Assembly (NCBI GenBank): GCA_965238025.1
Contig: OZ250162.1
Coordinates: forward strand, 3,720,001 to 3,784,000
Direction of reading: 5' to 3'
DNA length: 64,000 bases
Source: Pelagihabitans sp965238025
GTDB lineage: Bacteria; Bacteroidota; Bacteroidia; Flavobacteriales; Flavobacteriaceae
Both the position numbers and the translations under genes were made by a program. Below the pieces are notes generated by a model that saw nothing but the letters and a program-made list of their open reading frames with translations, was not told where the DNA came from and ran no database searches. Shown here one piece after another: positions 9,301 to 17,299 of the stretch; the stretch's first letter is position 1, and each line of letters opens with the position of its first letter.

Positions 9301-9698
9301 ACAGCGAACTCATTCAACTTATACACATTATTCAGTATCGATTGGACAAAAGCATTCGAAATGCCTCGAATGAATATTTTGACTTTAAGGCAGGTAGGGA
9401 GTCTCGATCTCCGTCTGAAATTCTATCGCACTTGATTGATGTGAGCAACTATGGTCTCAGCATATTGAAAGCAACAAAACCATCCGATACAGAAGGTTCA
9501 GTTCTGGAAAAAATAGATGGAAATTTCGCAGCAATGAAATCATATTTGGCCCATAACACGATCGAAGCGGAAACGAGCAGGAAATTAATCAACGGGCCCT
9601 TAAGTGATACCCTAACCCATATTGGGCAGTTGGCCCTTTTACGAAGGCTTGAAGGTAACCCCATTACATGGGAAAATTATACAAATGCTAATACTTGA
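9297..9698 (+). CDS. DinB-like four-helix protein
   Basis: 133 residues, all helical. The pattern fits DinB/YfiT-like metal-binding bundles: IIQYRLDKSIRNA, then SPSEILSHLIDVSNYGLSIL with the first His, and a C-terminal DTLTHIGQLALLRRLEGNPI where H plus the last helix would complete the site. The assignment rests on this arrangement. It overlaps the DUF2461 gene by 4 bp and is followed directly by the TfoX-like gene, so it is inside a small operon. Thiol- or metal-dependent transferase activity is possible but unproven. Confidence 0.75.
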   Translation: MNSELIQLIHIIQYRLDKSIRNASNEYFDFKAGRESRSPSEILSHLIDVSNYGLSILKATKPSDTEGSVLEKIDGNFAAMKSYLAHNTIEAETSRKLINGPLSDTLTHIGQLALLRRLEGNPITWENYTNANT

Positions 9699-9703
9699 AA
9701 ACT

Positions 9704-10072
9704 ATGGCTTATGATGAATTTTTGGCCGACAGGGCTAGGCAAATATTAAAAGAGAAATCCGTTGTCGCCGAAGAAAAGAAAATGATGGGCGGTTTATGTT
9801 TTATGGTCGATGACAAGATGTGTTTTGGCATGCACATCGATAAAAAAACCAACGCTTCCTTTTTAATGGCCCGTGTCGGACTTGACCAATATGCAAGTGC
9901 CTTGGCGAAGCCTCATTGCTCAGTAATGAACTTTACAGGCAGAGTTATGAAAGGCTATGTTTTTATCACCGAAGAAGGTATCGATGCCGACAAAGACCTA
10001 GAAAGCTGGATACAAATGTGTCTGGATTTTAATCCACTTGCGAAAAGCAGTAAAAAGAGGGCCAAAAAATAA
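9704..10072 (+). CDS. TfoX N-terminal domain-like protein
   Basis: 122 residues from ATG 9704 (MAYDEFLADRARQIL). An in-frame TTG three codons earlier is ignored. The pattern VVAEEKKMMGGLCFMVDDKMCFGM and KGYVFITEEGIDADKDLESWI matches the TfoX N-terminal domain family (YjhC/TfoX-N). The protein lacks the C-terminal domain of true TfoX and ends in a lysine-rich tail (KSSKKRAKK), so it should not be read as a competence regulator. It lies six bases after the DinB-like gene and closes the small operon 8635-10072. Confidence 0.82.
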   Translation: MAYDEFLADRARQILKEKSVVAEEKKMMGGLCFMVDDKMCFGMHIDKKTNASFLMARVGLDQYASALAKPHCSVMNFTGRVMKGYVFITEEGIDADKDLESWIQMCLDFNPLAKSSKKRAKK

Positions 10073-10167
10073 ATAGCGGGTGCTGCGCATTGTTCGTTTA
10101 AAAATTAACTTTTCTATATCCTTAAAAATGAGTATCTTATGATTGTACATCATTAAAATACTTCATT

Positions 10168-10590
10168 ATGGCCACTATAAAATCATTGAACAAATGGGCC
10201 AATGCCCATACGTATTACCCATTGGATTTATTGCGAGTAGCCCTAGGTGTATTTCTTTTTATAAAAGGGGTGGATTTTATGTCGAATCAAGCCCAGATGA
10301 ATGAAATATTCAAACCATTTCAAAACATACCGGGCGGGATGTTGGTACTACATTACATCGTTCCAGCACATTTTTTGGGTGGATTTTTAATTGTAGTGGG
10401 TTTACTTACCCGTTGGGCGGTATTGGCACAGTTGCCCATTTTAATTGGTGCCCTACTCGCTAATTTTCTTGGTGAAATGAACAGTACCAATCTAATTCTT
10501 GCTTCAATCACCTTATTAGTATGTCTTTTCTTCTTGTTTTACGGCTCAGGAAAGCATTCTATGGACTATTATTTGAAGATGCAGAAATAG
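10168..10590 (+). CDS. DoxX family membrane protein
   Basis: 140 residues with four predicted membrane helices (about 22-40, 62-82, 86-106, 110-128). The DoxX features LDLLRVALGVFLFIKGVDF in helix 1 and PAHFLGGFLIVVGLLTRWAV in helix 2 are visible. DoxX-type proteins are small integral membrane proteins of redox-linked or unknown function. It is apparently monocistronic, convergent with the FAD subunit gene of the molybdenum hydroxylase locus about 50 bp away. Confidence 0.85.
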   Translation: MATIKSLNKWANAHTYYPLDLLRVALGVFLFIKGVDFMSNQAQMNEIFKPFQNIPGGMLVLHYIVPAHFLGGFLIVVGLLTRWAVLAQLPILIGALLANFLGEMNSTNLILASITLLVCLFFLFYGSGKHSMDYYLKMQK

Positions 10591-10639
10591 AAAGCCTAGG
10601 TAATTGATCCTAGAGGTATCTTATTAAGGAAAAAATGCT

Positions 10640-11443
10640 TTAAGCCTCCAAAGCCCTTTTCACGATCACCTTTGCCAAATGCGCCCGGTATTGTTCATCG
10701 GCAAAATGGTCACTCATCAAATCGTCTATTCCATCAACTGCATGTTTTGCAGCATCGGAATTGCCCGAATAGGCATTTTCAACCGCTGTGGCCCGATATG
10801 GCGTACCCGATACACCTGTAACCCCTACTTTTGCAGAACTCCCGTCTTTAACCACTGCTACTCCAACTACGGCAAAGCGCGAGGCTGACTGAAAGAATTT
10901 TTGATAATTGCCATTGGCAACTTTTGGAAAACGAATTGCAGTAATGATTTCATCTTCTGCCAAGGCCGTCCAGAAAAGTCCTAAAAAGAAATCGGTGGCA
11001 GCGATAGTCCTGCTTCCATTTTTTCCTTCTACTTCAATTTTTGCGTCACAGGCCAATACTACCGCAGGATAATCTGCAGCGGGATCGGCATGTGCCAGAC
11101 TGCCTCCGATCGTTCCCCGATTGCGAACCTGTATGTCCCCAATTTGCTTCGCGGTTTGCGCCAAAATGTTTAATTGCGAATTCACTAAGTCCGAGGTCAC
11201 AATAGCAGCATGGGTGCAGTTCGCGCCTATTACAATTTCATCACCATCCTCAGTAATGGCATTCATTCCCGAAATGCCGCTGATATCAATGAGTACATCC
11301 GGGCGACTTAAACGTAATTTCATCGCGGGAATCAAACTATGCCCACCGGATAAAATCTTTGCCTCATCACCATATTTATCAAGTAAACTGATGGCCTCAC
11401 TTACGGAAGATGCCTTTATATAATCAAATTTTGCTGGTATCAT
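10640..11443 (-). CDS. Molybdenum hydroxylase FAD-binding subunit (CoxM-like)
   Basis: 267 residues, medium subunit of a xanthine dehydrogenase/CO dehydrogenase-family enzyme. FAD_binding_5 motifs are present: ILSGGHSLIPAMKLRLSRP (about residue 31) and IGGSLAHADPAADYPAVVLA (about residue 112). The C-terminal domain carries the CoxM-type fold. It would pass electrons from the Mo site through the 2Fe-2S subunit to FAD and on to an acceptor. It is last in the minus-strand locus, separated from the Mo subunit gene by an inserted S23 gene. Without that insertion the usual order S-L-M would be nearly contiguous. Confidence 0.92.
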   Translation of the reverse strand: MIPAKFDYIKASSVSEAISLLDKYGDEAKILSGGHSLIPAMKLRLSRPDVLIDISGISGMNAITEDGDEIVIGANCTHAAIVTSDLVNSQLNILAQTAKQIGDIQVRNRGTIGGSLAHADPAADYPAVVLACDAKIEVEGKNGSRTIAATDFFLGLFWTALAEDEIITAIRFPKVANGNYQKFFQSASRFAVVGVAVVKDGSSAKVGVTGVSGTPYRATAVENAYSGNSDAAKHAVDGIDDLMSDHFADEQYRAHLAKVIVKRALEA

Positions 11444-11517
11444 TTTTAATGTTGTTTATTTAAACCTTTATGTTCCTAATGACTATTCTAGATTCTTTGC
11501 CCGTACTTCTTTTCAAA

Positions 11518-11552
11518 AGAGACAAGAAGCAAGAGGCAAGATTTAAGACTAG
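11518..11552 (+). repeat. Heptamer repeat array, left flank of the S23 module
   Basis: Five consecutive 7-bp units read on the plus strand: AGAGACA, AGAAGCA, AGAGGCA, AGATTTA, AGACTAG (consensus AGANNYA). The last unit contains the TAG stop codon of the S23 gene. The array faces inwards, mirrored by the array at 11923-11957. Confidence 0.8.
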
Positions 11553-11908
11553 GGGCTCAACCCAGTTTGAAAGCCTGAAATCATTCGTTGTAATTGCCGT
11601 ATTTTATTTTCCAATACATCAAATTTTTCTAGGCCTACATATTTTTGACGATGGGCAACAATCAATTGAGTTTCCCATTCAAATGCAGAACCTAAGCTAT
11701 CCTCCAGGTATTTATTAAAATGCCTATCCGTTGATTTACTTGTACCTTCGGAAATATTCGAAGGAATGGAAACAGCGCAACGAATTAGTTGGGACGTCAA
11801 ATTGAATTGCTCAAAGTCCGGGAACTCTCTAATTATTCCATATGTCTCATCAACTATATGCATTCCTTCCTCACATATTTTAAGTTTCTTAAAGTTATGC
11901 CTACCCAT
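11549..11908 (-). CDS. Four-helix-bundle protein of the S23 / intervening-sequence family
   Basis: 119 residues starting MGRHNFKKLKICEEG; a longer in-frame ATG at 11977 would read through the repeat array and the stop of the upstream gene. Family hallmarks are VDETYGIIREFPDFEQFNLTSQLIRCAVSIP (in pieces), SNISEGTSKSTDRHF and the helical tail. These proteins form pentameric four-helix bundles. They were first seen in 23S rRNA intervening sequences and are related to the Avd accessory protein of diversity-generating retroelements. Here there is no rRNA and no reverse transcriptase. The gene sits between two subunit genes of one enzyme, with its stop codon inside one heptamer array and a second, inverted array just upstream. 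Confidence 0.88.
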   Translation of the reverse strand: MGRHNFKKLKICEEGMHIVDETYGIIREFPDFEQFNLTSQLIRCAVSIPSNISEGTSKSTDRHFNKYLEDSLGSAFEWETQLIVAHRQKYVGLEKFDVLENKIRQLQRMISGFQTGLSP

Positions 11909-11922
11909 CCGTGGTTTATTTT

Positions 11923-11957
11923 TTTGTCTTACGTCTTGATTCTTACATCCTAAGTCT
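11923..11957 (-). repeat. Heptamer repeat array, right flank of the S23 module
   Basis: Five consecutive 7-bp units read on the minus strand: AGACTTA, GGATGTA, AGAATCA, AGACGTA, AGACAAA (consensus AGANNYA). The first unit overlaps the TAG stop of the Mo-subunit gene (11956-11958). The array is inverted relative to the one at 11518-11552, so the two face each other across the S23 gene. Confidence 0.8.
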
Positions 11958-14316
11958 AGTTTTGCATTGCTTTCCAAACACGTCGTGGCGTAACCGGCAT
12001 TTGAATATCGGTGACTCCCATATGTGACAAGGCATCTACAACAGCATTTACTACTGCCGGGGTTGAGCCGATGGCCCCGGCCTCCCCTGCCCCTTTTACT
12101 CCAAGCGGATTATGAGGACAAGGTGTGGTGGTTCTATCGGTTTCAATCATTGGAATATCATCGGCTCTAGGCATCGCATAATCCATATAAGACCCGCTTA
12201 GCATCTGACCTTCACCATCGTAAATTACTTCTTCCAATAAGGCCTGACCTATACCCTGCACCACGCCTCCATGAATTTGCCCATCAACGATCATCGGGTT
12301 CATTACATTACCAACATCATCACATGCAACAAAACGTTGTAAGTCTACTTTACCCGTATCTGAACAAACCTCAACTACTGCGATATGCGTTCCGAACGGG
12401 TACGTGAAATTTGTTGGGTCATAGAAACTTGAGAAATCCAGTCCAGGTTCAACGCCTTCCGGATAATCGTGTGGTACATAGGCCGTCAATGAAACATCTC
12501 CGAACGAAATGGATTTGTCGGTTCCTTTTACGGTCCACTTGCCTTCAGCGTATTCCAAATCCTCTTCAGCCGCTTCCAACTTATGGGCAGCTATCTTAGC
12601 GCCCTTTTCCAATACTTTTTCTATACTTTTTATAATTGCACTTCCACCAACCGCTAAACTTCGCGAACCGTATGTTCCCATTCCAAAGGCAACTTGATCC
12701 GTATCACCATGTACGATATCTACGTCATCCATGGGAACTCCTAATTTATCTGCTACAAATTGAGCGAAGACCGTTTCATGTCCTTGTCCGTGGGAGTGTG
12801 CTCCTGTAAATACAGATACTTTTCCTGTAGGTTGTACACGAACGTGGCCCACTTCGTACAGTCCTGCACGTGCTCCTAAGGAGCCTACCACGGCTGAAGG
12901 TGCTATTCCACACCCTTCTATATACGTTGAAATTCCAACGCCCAATAATTTTCCATTTTTACGAGCTTCTTCCTGTTCTTTCCTAAAATCTTCATAGCCC
13001 AACATTTCAAGCCCCCTTTTGAGTACCCCTTCGTAGTTACCACTATCATATTGTAACGCCACTTGCGTCTGATACCCAGGTTCCGATGTTCCGTTGAAAG
13101 GTGGGATGAAGTTTTTAAAACGTATTGCTGCAGGGTCTATGTTCATTTCCTTGGCGGCTTTTGAAATGATGCGCTCCAAAAGATAGGTAGCTTCCGGTCT
13201 TCCAGCACCACGATAGGCATCAACGGCTACCGTATGCGTAAATGGCGCAACCACATTCAAATGTATTAACGGAGTGGTATACACTCCCTGAAAAAGTGTT
13301 CCATGTAAATAGGTCGGAACGGCCGGTGCGAACGTAGAAAGATAGGCTCCCATAGCACAGTACTCATCCGTTAGGTGCGCGACAATTTTTCCATCGGCAT
13401 CAAAACCCATTTTTGAATGAACAATATGGTCACGACCATGGGCATCGGTCAAAAAGGCTTCTGTTCTATCCGATGTCCATTTTATGGGTCTTCCAATCTC
13501 CTTAGACGCCCAGGTCAATAAGGCTTCTTCGGTATAGTGATATATTTTACTTCCGAATCCGCCACCGACATCATACGACAACACCCGCACTTTATGCTCG
13601 GGGATTCCCAAAACAAAGGCGCAGAGCAATAACCGGATCAAATGCGGATTCTGTGTACTTGTATACAAGGTCCATTTGTCTGCATTTACATCATAATCGG
13701 CGATATAGCTTCTAGGTTCTATAGCATTGGGTGCTACGCGATGGTTCTTGTATGTCATTTCAGTTACATGATGCGCACTGGCCAAAGCTGCTTCCACTTC
13801 GGCACGGTCGTTTCCGATACACCAATCAAAGGCGGCATTGTCATCCCACTGGTCATGCACTTTCGGCGCACCGGATTCCATTGCCTTTTTAGGACAGGTA
13901 ACGGCGGGTAGTGCTTCGTACTTTACATTGACCAACTCGGCGGCATCGCGTGCCAACTCCAAAGTTTCAGCAATTACAATGGCAACCGCTTCACCAACAT
14001 GTAATATTTTGTCTTTGGCCAAAAGTGGATGTAAGGGTTCTCGCATCGTCTCGCCATTTTTGAAATCCACCTGCCATCCGCAGGGGACGCCGAATGCTCC
14101 GCAGGCATCACTTCCCGTATATATGGCAACCACACCTTCAGCTTTCTTCGCTTCGGATATATCTACGCTTAAGATTTTTGCATGGGCATATGGGCTGCGT
14201 ACAAAAGCCGAATGGGTCATTCCCATCAACTTGATATCATCGGTATATTTTCCAGCGCCTTTGAGAAACCTGTTGTCTTCCCTTCTCTTTATCGATTTTC
14301 CTATATAAGTTTCCAT
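11956..14316 (-). CDS. Molybdenum hydroxylase large subunit (xanthine dehydrogenase family, form II CoxL-like)
   Basis: 786 residues, molybdopterin-cytosine-dinucleotide-type catalytic subunit. The family features are the N-terminal GKSIKRREDNRFLKGAGKYTDDI, the GGGFGSKIYHYTEE motif that contacts the cofactor, and the GVKGAGEAGAIGSTPA motif with the catalytic Glu near the C-terminus. The active-site loop reads AYRGAGR (about residues 367-373), the form II signature. It lacks the AYXCSFR loop with the Cys that binds Cu in authentic aerobic CO dehydrogenase. The substrate is therefore more likely an aldehyde, purine or other N-heterocycle. Its stop overlaps a heptamer array. Confidence 0.93.
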   Translation of the reverse strand: METYIGKSIKRREDNRFLKGAGKYTDDIKLMGMTHSAFVRSPYAHAKILSVDISEAKKAEGVVAIYTGSDACGAFGVPCGWQVDFKNGETMREPLHPLLAKDKILHVGEAVAIVIAETLELARDAAELVNVKYEALPAVTCPKKAMESGAPKVHDQWDDNAAFDWCIGNDRAEVEAALASAHHVTEMTYKNHRVAPNAIEPRSYIADYDVNADKWTLYTSTQNPHLIRLLLCAFVLGIPEHKVRVLSYDVGGGFGSKIYHYTEEALLTWASKEIGRPIKWTSDRTEAFLTDAHGRDHIVHSKMGFDADGKIVAHLTDEYCAMGAYLSTFAPAVPTYLHGTLFQGVYTTPLIHLNVVAPFTHTVAVDAYRGAGRPEATYLLERIISKAAKEMNIDPAAIRFKNFIPPFNGTSEPGYQTQVALQYDSGNYEGVLKRGLEMLGYEDFRKEQEEARKNGKLLGVGISTYIEGCGIAPSAVVGSLGARAGLYEVGHVRVQPTGKVSVFTGAHSHGQGHETVFAQFVADKLGVPMDDVDIVHGDTDQVAFGMGTYGSRSLAVGGSAIIKSIEKVLEKGAKIAAHKLEAAEEDLEYAEGKWTVKGTDKSISFGDVSLTAYVPHDYPEGVEPGLDFSSFYDPTNFTYPFGTHIAVVEVCSDTGKVDLQRFVACDDVGNVMNPMIVDGQIHGGVVQGIGQALLEEVIYDGEGQMLSGSYMDYAMPRADDIPMIETDRTTTPCPHNPLGVKGAGEAGAIGSTPAVVNAVVDALSHMGVTDIQMPVTPRRVWKAMQN

Positions 14317-14319
14317 AGC

Positions 14320-14784
14320 TTATGCATTTATTTTTTCAGCGGCATGCTGTATCGATTTGACAATATTGTGATAGCCCGTGCATCTGCAGAAGTTGCCCTC
14401 GAGCCCGTGCCTGATTTCCTCTTCGGACGGATTCGGGTTATTCTTAAGGATATCCGCAGCGGTCATTACCATTCCTGGCGTACAGAATCCGCATTGCAAT
14501 CCGTGATTGTCTTTAAAGGCCTCCTGAATAGGATGCATTTCGTTTCCGTTGGCCATACCTTCAATAGTCGTAATTTCACAACCATCTACTTGAACTGCCA
14601 AAAGTGTGCACGCCTTTGCGGCGGCGCCATCTACATGAACGGTGCATGCACCGCATCCGCTGGTATCACAGCCAATATGTGTGCCGGTAAGGTTCAACGT
14701 TTCCCGTAAATATTGGGCCAGACTGATACGTGGCTCGATATCATGGTCATATGTCTTACCATTAATCTTTACTGAAATTTGCAT
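14320..14784 (-). CDS. Molybdenum hydroxylase 2Fe-2S subunit (CoxS-like)
   Basis: 154 residues with both clusters of the small subunit. The plant-ferredoxin-type cluster is at GCDTSGCGACTVHVDG with the fourth Cys in AAKACT. The second, helical cluster is at CGFCTPGM and CRCTGYHNI. The length is typical (150-165). It transfers electrons from the Mo cofactor to FAD. It is separated by only 3 bp from the large subunit gene and is the first structural gene of the S-L-M set. A 286-bp gap upstream, carrying palindromic repeats, separates it from the CoxE-like gene. Confidence 0.95.
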   Translation of the reverse strand: MQISVKINGKTYDHDIEPRISLAQYLRETLNLTGTHIGCDTSGCGACTVHVDGAAAKACTLLAVQVDGCEITTIEGMANGNEMHPIQEAFKDNHGLQCGFCTPGMVMTAADILKNNPNPSEEEIRHGLEGNFCRCTGYHNIVKSIQHAAEKINA

Positions 14785-14847
14785 GTGTACTAAGATTTAA
14801 AGTGTTCTTAAAGAATTCGTATTTAGAAGGGACAAGCATCCTAAACT

Positions 14848-14930
14848 GTCGTTTCGATTGCCCAGAATGGTCGGGAGAGAATCTGGGGACACGCATCTCT
14901 CCCGAAACTTCGGGACTCTCGATGTGACAG
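14848..14930. repeat. Composite palindromic (REP-like) repeat region
   Basis: In the gap between the 2Fe-2S subunit gene and the CoxE-like gene. One perfect pair is TCGGGAGAGA (14871-14880) with TCTCTCCCGA (14896-14905). A second, mutually exclusive hairpin is CCCGAA (14901-14906) with TTCGGG (14909-14914). It resembles nested or degraded dispersed palindromes ending in a GTCACATC-type edge. It could shape mRNA or simply be repeat debris. Confidence 0.5.
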
Positions 14931-15070
14931 AAGAATTTTGATTTGACTTTCCAAACTTTTCTGGTCTATCAAGATAAAAAGAAGTGTTGGTTTTTTACAA
15001 TTATTTTGAGAATAATTTTAACTATCTCTCAATTAATTGGGAATTTATTTAGCTACTTCGTAATCAAAAG

Positions 15071-16246
15071 TTAATAAAGCTGTCTTTTAAGCAAACTTCG
15101 TTTTCTTCGGAGTTGTTGCAAAACACGTTTCAAGCTTTCCAGATTATGTGCCGATGCCAAGGCATCTATATAAGGTAAAGCCGTTTTCATACCAACAGCC
15201 TCAGGAGAAAAATCTGGGCTCCCAGCCAAGGGGTTTAACCAAATTACTTTCTTCGATTTTTTATAGATTGTTTTCATGGCTTCTTTCAAAAGTTCGGGTT
15301 CGCCGGTATCCCAGCCATCAGATAAAATCAAAACGATTGTTTTCTTATCCAACATGCCATGCCCATATTCTTGCACGAAGTCCTTTAAACAAGAGCCAAT
15401 CGTTGTTCCCCCTGACCAATGCGGAACGCGTTCGGAAATTATTTGGAATGCCTTATCAAACTCATTATTGTCTAATATTTCACTAACCTTATGCAGAGCG
15501 GTACTAAAGACAAGGGTTTCTATTTTATCATACGCATTTTGGAAGGCATAAATAAGATGAATGAAAAAACGACTATATAAATCCATCGAGCGGCTGACAT
15601 CGCAAAGCAGTACTAATTTCAATTTCTGATCTTTCTTTTCGGAGAAGATGAGTTGCTGAATTTCACCCGCCGTACGCATGTTTTGGCGAATGGTTTGTTT
15701 TAGGTCGAGCTGGTGGTGTCTTTTTGATTTTTTCCGGAGACGACTCTTCCGATGCGCTAGTTTGCGTGCCATTTTTTGTAGTAGGCGCATCATTAGTCGC
15801 ATCTCGTCCTCGCTTAGGTCTAGAAAGTCTTTTTTGGTAAGGACATCCAAATCACTGAAGGTGGCTATTTCCTTCTCCTCATCGGTTGGGTTTAGATTCA
15901 ACCAATCCTTCAAAGCTTCAAACTGTACCCCTTTAGTTTTCTTTTCGGGTTGCGGTTTTTTCTCGGGAAGTTCTTTAACCTTAGCGTCCGTTGCTTTTTT
16001 TAGTTGTTCCTTGAATTCATGGTAGTATTCGTCAAAATAGTTCCAATGGAACTCACTTTTAGATAGGACGGCCTTCAGAGCCTCCCGGAAGTAGATCTCA
16101 GAATGGATGGGTAGAAATGAAATGCCTTTCAGGGCGTCAGTTTCCTCTGTTGGACTTACCGGGAAACCTTTATTTCTAAGGAAACGACATAGAAGAACTA
16201 TATTTCCAGAAATTGAAGTTTGATATTTTATTAGTGATTCCTCCAT
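15071..16246 (-). CDS. CoxE-like VWA domain protein
   Basis: 391 residues. The C-terminal half is a von Willebrand A domain with the metal-ion-dependent adhesion site: LLCDVSRSMDLYS (DxSxS), the Thr in SGGTTIGSCL and LILSDGWDTGEPE. The N-terminal half is helical and charged. Such proteins pair with MoxR AAA+ ATPases as chaperones that insert metal or cofactor into partner enzymes. CoxD/CoxE do this for the Cu-S-Mo site of CO dehydrogenase. Here it lies 24 bp after the MoxR gene and just upstream of the Mo hydroxylase genes, so maturation of that enzyme is the obvious role. Confidence 0.9.
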   Translation of the reverse strand: MEESLIKYQTSISGNIVLLCRFLRNKGFPVSPTEETDALKGISFLPIHSEIYFREALKAVLSKSEFHWNYFDEYYHEFKEQLKKATDAKVKELPEKKPQPEKKTKGVQFEALKDWLNLNPTDEEKEIATFSDLDVLTKKDFLDLSEDEMRLMMRLLQKMARKLAHRKSRLRKKSKRHHQLDLKQTIRQNMRTAGEIQQLIFSEKKDQKLKLVLLCDVSRSMDLYSRFFIHLIYAFQNAYDKIETLVFSTALHKVSEILDNNEFDKAFQIISERVPHWSGGTTIGSCLKDFVQEYGHGMLDKKTIVLILSDGWDTGEPELLKEAMKTIYKKSKKVIWLNPLAGSPDFSPEAVGMKTALPYIDALASAHNLESLKRVLQQLRRKRSLLKRQLY

Positions 16247-16270
16247 TTTTTTAATTCCCCATAACAGACA

Positions 16271-17185
16271 TCACCCTATCCTGGAAGTTACTCCTGTACG
16301 TTCCAATAAGTCTGAAAGTGCATCTTGAGTATGTCGAATATCCTGCCAATCCTTTAAAACCACGCCTAACGTATCTTCAACTATTTGTTTATCTAAATGT
16401 TTTAAGTGCATGCTAACCAATGCCCTAGCCCAATCGATAGTTTCGGAAATTCCGGGGGTTTTCTCAAGCTTCAATTCCCGAAGTTCTTTCATAAAAGCAC
16501 AGATTTGCGCTCCTAACTTTTGGTCTATTTCAGGTACTTTGGATTTCACAATGGCCAATTCTTTTTCAAAAGTCGGGTAGTCGATCCATAGGTATAAACA
16601 TCTTCTTCGCAGTGCCTCGGAGAGTTCCCTGGTTCGATTTCCAGTAAGAATGATTTGAGGTTTATTGGTTGCTTTGATTGTTCCGATTTCTGGAATTGTC
16701 ACCTGCCAATCGGAAAGCACTTCCAATAAAAAACTTTCAAATTCTTCATCTGCCCTATCGATTTCATCAATCAACAGAACAGTTTTTTCATCATGCGTAA
16801 TCGCATTCAATACAGGTCGTTTTAAAAGAAACTTATCAGAAAAAATAGTCTCTTCCAGCGCTTGAATATCTTGTCCCCTGCTTTCCTGCATCTTTAGGTA
16901 AAGTAATTGATGCTGGTAATTCCATTCGTATAGCGCATGCGTACTGTCTAGGCCCTCATAACATTGCAACCGTATTAAATCAGTTTTAATCGCTTTTGCC
17001 ATCACTTTGGCAATCTCTGTCTTTCCCACTCCCGCCGGACCTTCGACCAAAAGTGGTTTCTCTAATTTCATTGCCAAAAACACCGACATTGCAATGGCTC
17101 CATCATCAATATAGCCTTGCTCTCGGAGCATTCTTTTGATTTGGGAAAGTTCCTGACCCCCATTATGCAGGCTTGCGTTCTTCAT
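16271..17185 (-). CDS. MoxR-family AAA+ ATPase (CoxD-like)
   Basis: 304 residues. Walker A is EGPAGVGKTE (about residues 53-62). Walker B is VLLIDEIDRADEEFES. Sensor 1 is ILTGNRTRELSEALRRRC, including the arginine-finger region. The MoxR-type lid follows. It works with the VWA protein encoded immediately downstream as a chaperone for metalloenzyme maturation. It is the first gene of the minus-strand locus; its promoter must lie in 17186-17299, shared with the divergent AhpD-like gene. Confidence 0.93.
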   Translation of the reverse strand: MKNASLHNGGQELSQIKRMLREQGYIDDGAIAMSVFLAMKLEKPLLVEGPAGVGKTEIAKVMAKAIKTDLIRLQCYEGLDSTHALYEWNYQHQLLYLKMQESRGQDIQALEETIFSDKFLLKRPVLNAITHDEKTVLLIDEIDRADEEFESFLLEVLSDWQVTIPEIGTIKATNKPQIILTGNRTRELSEALRRRCLYLWIDYPTFEKELAIVKSKVPEIDQKLGAQICAFMKELRELKLEKTPGISETIDWARALVSMHLKHLDKQIVEDTLGVVLKDWQDIRHTQDALSDLLERTGVTSRIG

Positions 17186-17299
17186 AAAGTATAGATTAGT
17201 CCTAAAGGATTAAGATACCTAAAATAGGTTGTTGTGACAAGTTTTGTATTCTAAATTGGTATATTTCCCATGAATACGATTCGCTATAAATTTTAGTAC

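Noticed and set aside
9704..10072. Competence regulator TfoX
   Set aside because: Only the N-terminal TfoX-like domain is present; the family is broad and no competence genes are nearby.
11549..11908. 23S rRNA intervening sequence
   Set aside because: The S23 protein is present but there is no rRNA sequence anywhere near; the gene lies in a protein operon.
11549..11957. Diversity-generating retroelement
   Set aside because: The S23/Avd-type fold alone is not enough; no reverse transcriptase, template repeat or variable repeat is visible.
12411..14308. Plus-strand ORFs within the Mo-hydroxylase large subunit
   Set aside because: They are antisense shadows without family similarity or start context.
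11956..14316. Annotation as aerobic CO dehydrogenase large subunit (coxL)
   Set aside because: The active-site loop is AYRGAGR, not the AYXCSFR type needed for the Cu-S-Mo site.
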